DNA of 64,000 bases from Plicaturopsis crispa FD-325 SS-3 (lineage: Eukaryota > Basidiomycota > Agaricomycetes > Amylocorticiales > Amylocorticiaceae), in the NCBI GenBank assembly GCA_000827205.1, contig KN832566.1, forward strand, positions 700,543-764,542, written 5' to 3'. The position numbers and the translations under genes are program-made. Every line of letters begins with the position of its first letter. Positions within the stretch are counted from its first letter, which is position 1. Below are positions 56,351-64,000 of this stretch, piece by piece. Under the pieces are notes generated by a model, which was not told the DNA's origin, ran no database searches, and saw only the letters and a list, made by a program, of their open reading frames with translations.

Positions 56351-56790
56351 GCTACTGTTGTTTGACACAATAAATTGTTTCGGCGTTGTTCTTTTCAGTC
56401 ACTGAGCCGGTCTCCGGCTATGTCCGCATGAGTCCCTCTCTCCTCAACAAACGTCGTGCCCGCTGCCTGTCTTGTGCCTGTATGTGCATGTGCCTCGAGC
56501 AGGACGAAGTATCTCCCTAGCTCTGACTTTGTGGCAGATGTTGCTGCCCTATGAATTTTGAAAATTGAAATCATGAAATCACGGACCTACAAACGTAAAC
56601 TGCTGCAACTTGCACCGAGCCGTGACGACGCGCTTCAGACGCCGCGCGCGTTCGATACATGTCCGAATCCCTGTCCCAGCCGAGACTTGTAAAATCTCGC
56701 CCAAGTCACAGTCTCCGTCCTATAGCTGCCCCAGTCCCTGCTCAAGACAAGAGCCACGAGAAAACGACACCAACGACCACGCTATCGACC
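56351..56790. other. Spacer between ATP4 and DNM1
   Basis: 440 bp containing the ATP4 3' UTR and the DNM1 promoter. No other feature seen. Confidence 0.4.
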
Positions 56791-59665
56791 ATGGCCATGG
56801 ATTCCGACCTCATAAAGACAGTGAACAAGCTGCAGGACACGTTCAGCAACCTCGGTAGGCACTGCGTTCGGTCTGTATATTGGCGTGGACCTGATGTAGA
56901 CACTGTTTGGTGCAGGCGGGGAGCTGGATATGCCCCAACTTGTCGTTGTACGTCGCTGGTTGAACGATCTCACGCGGAGAAACTTTGCTAACGGCCAGAA
57001 TCGCAGGTTGGCAGTCAGTCGGCAGGAAAATCCAGTGTCCTTGAAACGTCAGTGGTTGCTTTCCTTTTGGAATCGTCTTGCTTGGGACTGACGATATGTC
57101 TTAGCATCGTTGGCCGAGATTTCCTTCCCCGCGGGCAGGGTATCGTGACCCGTCGCCCGCTCGTCCTCCAACTCATCCACACGCCCGAGCCAGACCCAGC
57201 TTCATCCACTCCCAGAGAATGGGCGCAGTTTCTGCACATAGACAAACGCTTCACGGACTTCAATGAGATAAGAAAGGAGATAGAACAGGAGACGTTCCGT
57301 GTTGCGGGGCAGAACAAGGGCGTCAGCAAGCTGCCTATCAGCCTGCGCATATACAGCCCGGATGTTCTGGATTTGACGTTGGTGGACTTGCCAGGCTTAA
57401 CGAAAGTGCGTAACCACGCCACTGGCTCGTATGGTCCTGCGTTTACAGTTTGCATAGATCCCAGTAGGCGACCAGCCTAGCGATATCGAACGCCAAATTC
57501 GCAATCTCGTGGTTGACTACATCTCCAAACCCAACAGGTGAGTGCAATGGAATTTACGCCCGACCTCTACCTGACCCGGCGCGAAAGTGTCATCTTATCC
57601 GTATCACCGGCGAACGTCGACCTCGCGAACTCCGAATCCCTGAAGCTCGCGCGGACGGTCGACCCCAACGGCCGAAGGACGATTGGTGTCCTTACGAAGC
57701 TCGATCTCATGGACGCGGGCACCAACGCGCTCGATATCCTCACCGGGCGCGTCTATCCGCTCAAGCTCGGGTTCATCGGCGTCGTGAATCGCAGCCAGCA
57801 GGACATCAACGTCGAAAAAAGCATGAAGGACGCGCTGGACAGCGAAACGCGCTACTTCCAGGACCACCCCGCGTATCGGAACATCGCACACAAGAACGGC
57901 ACAAAGTACCTCGCGCGGACGCTCAACCAGGTCCTGATGAACCACATCCGCGACAAACTGCCGGACATGAAAGCGCGGCTCAATACGCTGATGGGCCAGG
58001 CGCAGCAGGAACTAAACTCGTTTGGAGACTCCGCGATCTACGGCGACAAGAACCAGCAGGGCGGCTTGGTCTTGCGTCTCATGACACAGTTCGCGCGCGA
58101 TTTCGTCTCCTCAATCGAGGGAACGAACGTCGACATATCTACAAAGGAGCTCTCCGGTGGCGCGCGCATATACTATATTTTCAACGACGTGTTCGGACAT
58201 GCTCTTGCCTCCATCGACCCAACGCACAATCTCGACAACCAGGACATTCGCACTGCTATCCGTAACTCAACGGGCCCAAGGCCGAGTCTCTTTGTTCCGG
58301 AAGTCGCCTTTGACCTGCTCGTCAAGCCGCAGATCAAGCTGTTGGAGGCGCCCAGCTTACGCTGTGTCGAGTTAGTGTACGAAGAGCTGGTAAAGATTTG
58401 CCATAATTGCACCAACAATGTCAGTCTCCCACCTGCATTTTAATGAACGTGTTTTCACATATACTCGAATTTAGGAACTGTCACGATTCCCCAGGCTCCA
58501 CGCACAGCTCGTCGAAGTAGTCTCAGAGCTCCTGCGCGAACGTCTGGGACCGACTTCCGAGTACGCACAGAGTCTCATCGAGATCCAGGCGGCGTACATC
58601 AACACAAACCACCCCTCCTTCATATCCGGTTCCGCTGCTGCTGCACAAGCTGCAACTGCCCCCTCACCCCATCAAAATCACATCACGCAACGGGTACGTT
58701 TTTCTGCGCGACGTTCCCATGTTCGATACTTACTTATTTACCGCGCCTATGTAGCCCTCGTCGACCGAGCCGATAAACGGCGCACGCTCGCAAGACGACG
58801 AAGACGACGAGTCGGCGGACGACGAATCGTCCAGTGTTAATGGTATAACTCCCCGCTCGGATGGCCGCTCGGTCTCTTCCACGCTTCATGATCGCTCACG
58901 GACGGTTACCGCAGCGACCCAGTCGGGTACGCTCAGCAAAGCCTCGAAGCACCAGCACCTGCAGCACCAGCACCACCGGCATTCGACTGGCGGGCACACG
59001 CAGTCGTCGCAGAGCAGCGGCAGCGGGAGTGGGACGGCGCGGGAGACGTTCTTGAACTATTTCTTCGGGCAGAACGGTCCTGGGCCTATTGCGGGCTCTA
59101 ATATGGACCGTCAGGCGAACGGCGGCGGAGGGACGCAGCAGCATAACGCGATCATTCCTGTTGGGCGTGATGTTTCTGCAGATAACTCCCTGTCTTCGGG
59201 GCTTATGGCAGGGAAGCGGTCCATGGACGGTAACAATGCCGCTTACGATATGAAGAGCCTTGGGCGGCACATCGAGGCTGTGAGTCGATGTGTTTTCCGA
59301 GTATGACTATTTGTCTGATGCATAAATTCCTCCAGATCTCACCCATGGAGGGTGGACCTCAATTGACAATGAGGGAAGAGATGGAGACGTCTCTTATACG
59401 GTCGCTTATAGCTTCGTACTTCACCATCGTCCGCCAGAGCATCCAAGACCTTGTCCCAAAAGCTATCATGCACTTCCTCGTCAACTTCACCTCGCAACAG
59501 GTCCAAAACCGGCTGGTGTCGTCGCTCTACAAGCCTGACCTCTTCACGGATCTGCTGAACGAGGACGAGGGGCTGGTCGCGGAGAGGACGCGGGTGAAGG
59601 CGCTGCTGGACGCATACAAGGAGGCGTTCAAGACCTTGTCGGACGTTAATCTGAAATCTTCGTAG
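56791..59665 (+). CDS. DNM1: Dynamin-related GTPase Dnm1 (mitochondrial and peroxisomal fission)
   Basis: Large GTPase that assembles in rings to divide mitochondria and peroxisomes. Two in-frame ATGs at 56791 and 56797 give [20 protein letters not shown]; the first is used here. GTPase motifs are complete: G1 [14 protein letters not shown], switch region [21 protein letters not shown]3 [11 protein letters not shown]4 [10 protein letters not shown]. An intron at about 57539-57590 joins YISKPNS to [20 protein letters not shown]. The middle domain reads [18 protein letters not shown] and [20 protein letters not shown]. Insert B is long and disordered, with an acidic [16 protein letters not shown] run and a His/Gln stretch. 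The GED at the C-terminus reads [32 protein letters not shown]. It ends at TAG 59663-59665. The PANVDL and IHxD motifs fit Dnm1 better than Vps1. Confidence 0.93.
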
Positions 59666-60014
59666 ATGCGCTGTACTACCGTATGACTCTACTTTCTCGG
59701 GGGTGTCGTTCATGATTTTCACGTTCTAATACCTATAATTCGCGCTTGTGGCCTTATGCATTGGATGTCCGGCACTGACTCATAGGCACTGACCTCGAGC
59801 AGTACCTCGCGGTTCGGATGCACTTGAGTTATAATAAAGGATTCGGCTAATTAGCAGGCAACGCGAATACAACAAATCGCATATGACAACTGGGAGCAGT
59901 TGTGTTCACCGGCGTCGCGCCTTGCTTTCGTACTCTCCACCGTTTGTCTACTTTCTTTCCAGTCGCTCGCTACAGCCCTACATTATCACGAACGGACACG
60001 ATACATAATTCAAA
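59666..60014. other. Spacer between DNM1 and the next gene
   Basis: About 350 bp with the 3' flank of DNM1 and the promoter of the following gene. Nothing else seen. Confidence 0.4.
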
Positions 60015-62762
60015 ATGGCGCAGGCTGTATACGATGATCATCCCCTAGAAGCTTACTTGCGAGGTACGCGACATGGCGCAGATCCGACATAGGCATATGT
60101 TTCCTGACACGAGTACCGCACAGAGGTCGGTGAAGTGCCAGAGCTCATGCCAGGCGGTTTCTCTGAGTTCGCACCGGAGGACGAGACACTGCTCGACGAA
60201 GAGGACGAGGACGAGCAGGAGGCTGAATCGTTTCCCCAGCTTATAGCAAGACTGTTACAAGTACGTCGCGTCAGGATCTAGCGAGGATGTCGTCTAAACA
60301 TATTTCTGTGCCAGATACTGCGCTCTATAGTATTGTCAGCGCATGCGTCGTCGCATTCTAGTATGTTCGCAGAACGCTTCAAGTACGATGTCATATCCTC
60401 GAACCTCCTCTCCACTACCTTCGCTACGCCATTACCCGGACATCGACGCCCGCTATCACCCCCTATACCCATCCCCGGTAGCGACAGGCCAGAGACCCCC
60501 GAATTTCTCGATGCTACCCCTTCCAATGCGAATGCACCCCAATATTCATTTGAGACATTTGCAGCCGTTGGCTCCCTTGCCATTGCAAGCTCAGGACATA
60601 TCATGCTGGGGGTCACATTGCTCGGCCTAGCGCTTGTGTCCCGCGATTTTCTCGCCGCGGATCCAGCTGTACCCGATTGTATGACCCCGGTATGTCGAAG
60701 TAACTCACTCTAGCATTCGCCATGGAGCTAAAGTGATGCACGGTAGACGTTGGAGGCTCTCAAGGCATTAGTGGCGGCAGGAAATGTCTGGGACTCATCT
60801 GTACACGAAGCGATCACCATCCTCGAAAGCGAAGAGCGCAGGTAAGCCTGCATTGTCCGCCATCTACTTAACACTGACTGTCTGCGAAGTATATTCTACG
60901 GACCTATCACGCCTTCCTCTCCGTCATCCTCTTTACGCGTCGCTCTCCACTCATCTCTAAATACCTCGCAGACGCAATGTGACAACGTTCGTCAACTGTT
61001 CTCCGCCCTGACCTCCCCCACAGAGCTCTCTCAACTCTCTGAGATGTACGCGCCTCCATCTCCTGCACCCTCGAGAACCTCCTTTACCTCTTCTATGCTT
61101 GATCACCCGCGGCCGATATCACATCCAGGCTCCTCGCGCGTCCGCACTCTCTCCACTCCCGCGGACAAACGGTCGACTTGGAATGGCTCATACTCGGGTC
61201 TCGCTCTTGCAGGCCAGCTAATGAAACCTCGTGAAAAGCGGCGTTCGGATTTATCCTCCCTCTTAGATATCACTACATCGCGGATGAGCAGGTCGAGCAT
61301 GAGCGCCCCTCCTACTCCAGCGATGGTTCTACCGGAGGGGCTGGGCGACGTTCAGGAGGAGGAGACTGGCGAGGTGCCATCCAACGAGAGCGAAGCATCA
61401 CATTTTGGAGCATCGGCATTGGAGCTGCGGCGAAAGCGCAGAACTGCCGGACTCGAGGCGTTAGGAATGCCCCAATCTGCAGGCTATTTCAACAGCCCCA
61501 CAACGCCTCTATCGCCATCGCCGTCCCCGTCGAAGGCAAACCGCGAGTCAAGGAGCATGCCTTCTTCACGATTTACGATGATGCAGACCACACGGCATCC
61601 TCTGTCGTTGTCCGCCCTAAATCACGCACTGCAGGGAGCCATTGCATCGAAGCGATACGCATGTTCGCACCTGCTTGCGTTGCGGTTCGAGGATGCGGAT
61701 GACGAAGGGTACTGGGAGGATGTGCGCTCCGTCATGAGCTTGCTCACGAGCACATTTGTGGACGCCTCCTCGCGGCTTACGGATGCGTTGGAGGAAGCAG
61801 AGCGGAAGAAACTGCGTGACGGCACACCCAGTCCCTCGTTCTCGCGCCCCGTCTCGCCGTCGGCGGAGAGAGCACCTCGGGGAGCAAGGACAATGTCCCA
61901 GATGGTCTCATTTGCGCCTATGCCGAGCCACCTGACACGCTTCGCCGCGCATGTTGACACCATCTCGTCCGCCCTCAACGACGCGCGGGAGAACCTGGAG
62001 CAATGCGTCGCCTCGTTGCGCGAGGAGCCCACTCACCGTCGATCTGATTCTGCGGCAGACACGGCCGAGCCACCGGAATCGGCTGCGCTGCAGGCCTACG
62101 AGCGGCTGCGACGGGAACTTGGCCTTGCCCTCCGCGAATGCGAGCGCGGCCGCGAACGCCTGCTCGATATCGTGGCGCCCCCGAAGACCGAAAGCGAGGA
62201 CGATGGTGACGACGTGCCAGCCCTCGCGCCCGACGTCGGGAGCGAGGAATCGGATAAGCAGGAGTCGGCCACACTGTACTACGACCTGTCACGTAGCGAA
62301 GAGGGCCCAATCAAGTTCAGCGCGGTGCCCGCTGGAGGCGTTCGTGCTGACGATGCCACGGCGCATTTACTCCGCGAGGCATCGGAGCAGCATCTACCCC
62401 CGCAGGGCATCGAGCAGGTGTTCGAAGCGGATCCAGATATAGAGGGTGGTGTGTCGTTCTCCCGGGAGCGGTCGAAGCTGTCTCGTGAGGAGCGTATTCG
62501 GTTGATGAAGCTGCGCAGGGAGAGCGGCGGTATCGGCTTGGGTCTCAGCCTGCCGTCTGACTGGCCAGAAAAACCAGCCAGGGAAAGTTGGGGGCCAGGC
62601 GGAGAGGTCGTGCAGGAGCTGAAGGACGTCATCTGGCAGGTGGGGGAGAAGCGGCGGAAATTGTCTGAAGGCCTCCCTCGGACCAACGACCCTTTCATGG
62701 CAGGGAACGAGGATGGCACACCTGATGTCCACCCATTACCGAGGCCGTCTTCCCCTTCATGA
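60015..62762 (+). CDS. Possible myosin-binding (Inp2/vezatin-like) protein
   Basis: The ATG at 60015 gives [16 protein letters not shown], then [20 protein letters not shown] and an acidic run. The next exon reads [39 protein letters not shown] and a hydrophobic pair of helices ([36 protein letters not shown]). Later parts include [20 protein letters not shown], and a helical region [20 protein letters not shown] with [20 protein letters not shown] and [20 protein letters not shown]. It ends PLPRPSSPS. Helices near the N-terminus followed by a long helical domain resemble the myosin-binding domain of vezatin and yeast Inp2, which links organelles to myosin V. That link is from memory of family layout and is tentative; the fallback is a conserved hypothetical membrane protein. 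About five exons. Confidence 0.6.
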
Positions 62763-63291
62763 CTAGCCTCGGTTTGTTTTCGTGGTTTGTGGTCATACAT
62801 TATCGTATATAATTCGTAAATTTGCTTCTTATCGCGAGCGTTATTATTTAGTGGTTCGTGCGGCTCTGCTACATCTTGCTCCTTCCTCTACTTACATTGA
62901 GCTACACATACGGAAATATATCTTGGCCTTGCGCCTGCTGGCTTTATCAGTCTCGCAGTCTCGCTTTTGCAATCCTATCGAAGTTTGCATTCATGTCATT
63001 TCGTAAAACACATCAATATGTAAGTAGGAAACGCGGGGACAGGTGTTTACAAGATCCCAAAACAAAGCCGCGTAAGTATCTAGCAATTGGTATGTGATTC
63101 TAAGGTGGGTAGGCAGAGGTAGGTAGGCAGTAGCAGGGCGAAACCGATGAGTATGTGCAGAGAGGCCCGGGACAGTACAATACAGAATAGCAGCGATGAA
63201 GATAACCGAGACAGAGGAGCCAGTGTAACCAAAACAGCGGGGAAGAATCCATGGGAGAGAGTCCTGAAAAACGGCAGTGAAAGTAGGCAGA
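62763..63291. other. Convergent spacer
   Basis: 530 bp between two stop codons, AT-richer than the genes around it. No further feature. Confidence 0.4.
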
Positions 63292-63962
63292 TCATGCAGA
63301 GGGGACCGCCTCGACGGCTGGAGGCTGCCCCTTCACGCTGACCCACTTCTCCTTCGCGTCTTTGGTAGTTTCGGTGGCTGCTGGAGCGCATTCGACTTTG
63401 TCCGATTCTTCCTCCGAGGTTACGCTTTCCTCTGTGTCGCCCTCGATGCCTTCATTGTTCTCGGAGTCCGTGCTTGAGGCCGATTCGCTGGCGGTGGAGG
63501 GCTCAGACACGTTCGCGGGGGCTGTGGCCGCGATATCGCGGGCAGATTTCTTAGCCTTCACTCTCGCCTCTCGCCTCTCAAGTCGCTAGAATTTGGAATC
63601 AGTACGGTAGGCTCGGAGCAGCATTCGATGAACGTACCTCTTTTGCTTCCTTCTCTTCCTTCTTCATACGTTCGTGTACCGTCAGTGCTCAGGATTCGAA
63701 AGATGAGCGAAATACCATACCTCTTTGGCTGCGAGCTCTTCTTTCTGTACGCGCGGTTCTCAGTATGCCACTCAACGATAAATTGGATCTTGTCTGCGAT
63801 CTGCTCACCTCCTTTTTCGCCTTCTCCTCGGCTTCCTTCTTCTCCTTGGCTTCTTTCTGCGATTGACAGTGTTAGAGAGGGCGCGTAGCATGCCCATTAC
63901 AGAGGCCCACCTCGGCTTTATCCTTCTTAAGTTTTTCGCGCGTCTCTCGCTCTTGGATGATC
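63292..63962 (-). CDS. 3' end of a Lys/Glu-rich gene built from repeated micro-exons
   Basis: The stop is at 63292-63294; the gene runs off the right edge. Exons read, in protein order: IIQERETREKLKKDKAE (63911-63962), KEAKEKKEAEEKAKKE (63809-63856, 48 nt), KEELAAKE (63721-63744, 24 nt), KEEKEAKE (63638-63661, 24 nt), then RLERREARVKAKKSARD and a tail (63292-63585). All of these exons except the last end in GAG before a GT donor, and all introns (about 52-64 nt) are in phase 0. The tail is acidic and Ser-rich (EGDTEESVTSEEESDKVE), ending VSVKGQPPAVEAVPSA. The charged segments should form one long helix or coiled coil. I do not recognise the protein. The upstream part lies beyond 64000. Confidence 0.65.
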
Positions 63963-64000
63963 CTGCGAATCCATAAGTTACGTGCGTGAGAGAGAAGCAC

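Noticed and set aside
1-64000. A biosynthetic or defence gene cluster
   Set aside because: Genes are mostly unrelated housekeeping functions on both strands, with no core synthase, no co-directional block and no CRISPR-like repeats; the window is ordinary fungal chromosome apart from the items listed.

Overview
The window looks like a piece of a GC-rich mushroom-forming basidiomycete nuclear genome (Agaricomycetes, perhaps Polyporales). Genes are dense and on both strands. Most carry several introns of about 50-70 nt with GT...AG borders. Several proteins have architectures I know mainly from Agaricomycetes, such as Ser/Thr-rich single-pass membrane proteins and long Pro/Ser-rich hypothetical proteins. 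I read exon joins by hand from splice signals and protein continuity, so internal exon borders are less certain than the outer ends.

Left part (1-15.3 kb): Abp1-like actin-patch protein (-, runs off the left edge), an inverted-repeat-bounded non-coding block, a Ytp1-like multi-span membrane protein (+), a ZNF511-like zinc finger protein (-) divergent from a KHDC4-like KH splicing protein (+), a nested pair of TA-flanked MITEs (9.49-10.20 kb), an F-box protein (+), a UBA-C2H2-UBX protein (-), and an intron-containing tRNA-Asn(GUU).

Middle (15.8-33 kb): an Fmp52-like NAD(P)-binding protein (+), a single-pass membrane protein (+), an assembly gap of 261 Ns whose two flanks are the same 452 bp, two long disordered hypothetical proteins (+), a second, inverted Fmp52 copy (-), a secreted 618-residue protein made almost wholly of thirteen glycine-zipper-bearing 44/46-residue repeats (-), a decayed coding remnant, and another Ser/Thr-rich membrane protein (-).

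Right part (34-64 kb): pyridoxal kinase (+), Arp2 (+), a very large START-like membrane protein (+), a LisH/Flo8-like regulator with polyglutamine (+), a third single-pass membrane protein (+), a 3-beta-HSD/Erg26-like enzyme (-), an HSF-type transcription factor (-), a small coiled-coil protein (-) divergent from ATP synthase subunit 4 (+), dynamin-related Dnm1 (+), a possible Inp2/vezatin-like myosin-binding protein (+), and the 3' end of a Lys/Glu-rich gene built from tiny repeated exons (-).

Most genes are housekeeping and independent. A loose theme is actin and organelle dynamics (Abp1, Arp2, Dnm1, possible myosin-binding protein), but it is spread over 60 kb and gives no sign of a functional cluster. 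The least ordinary items are the repeat-built secreted protein, the nested MITEs, the gap with duplicated flanks and the micro-exon array. I recognise no retroelement and no complete transposase.
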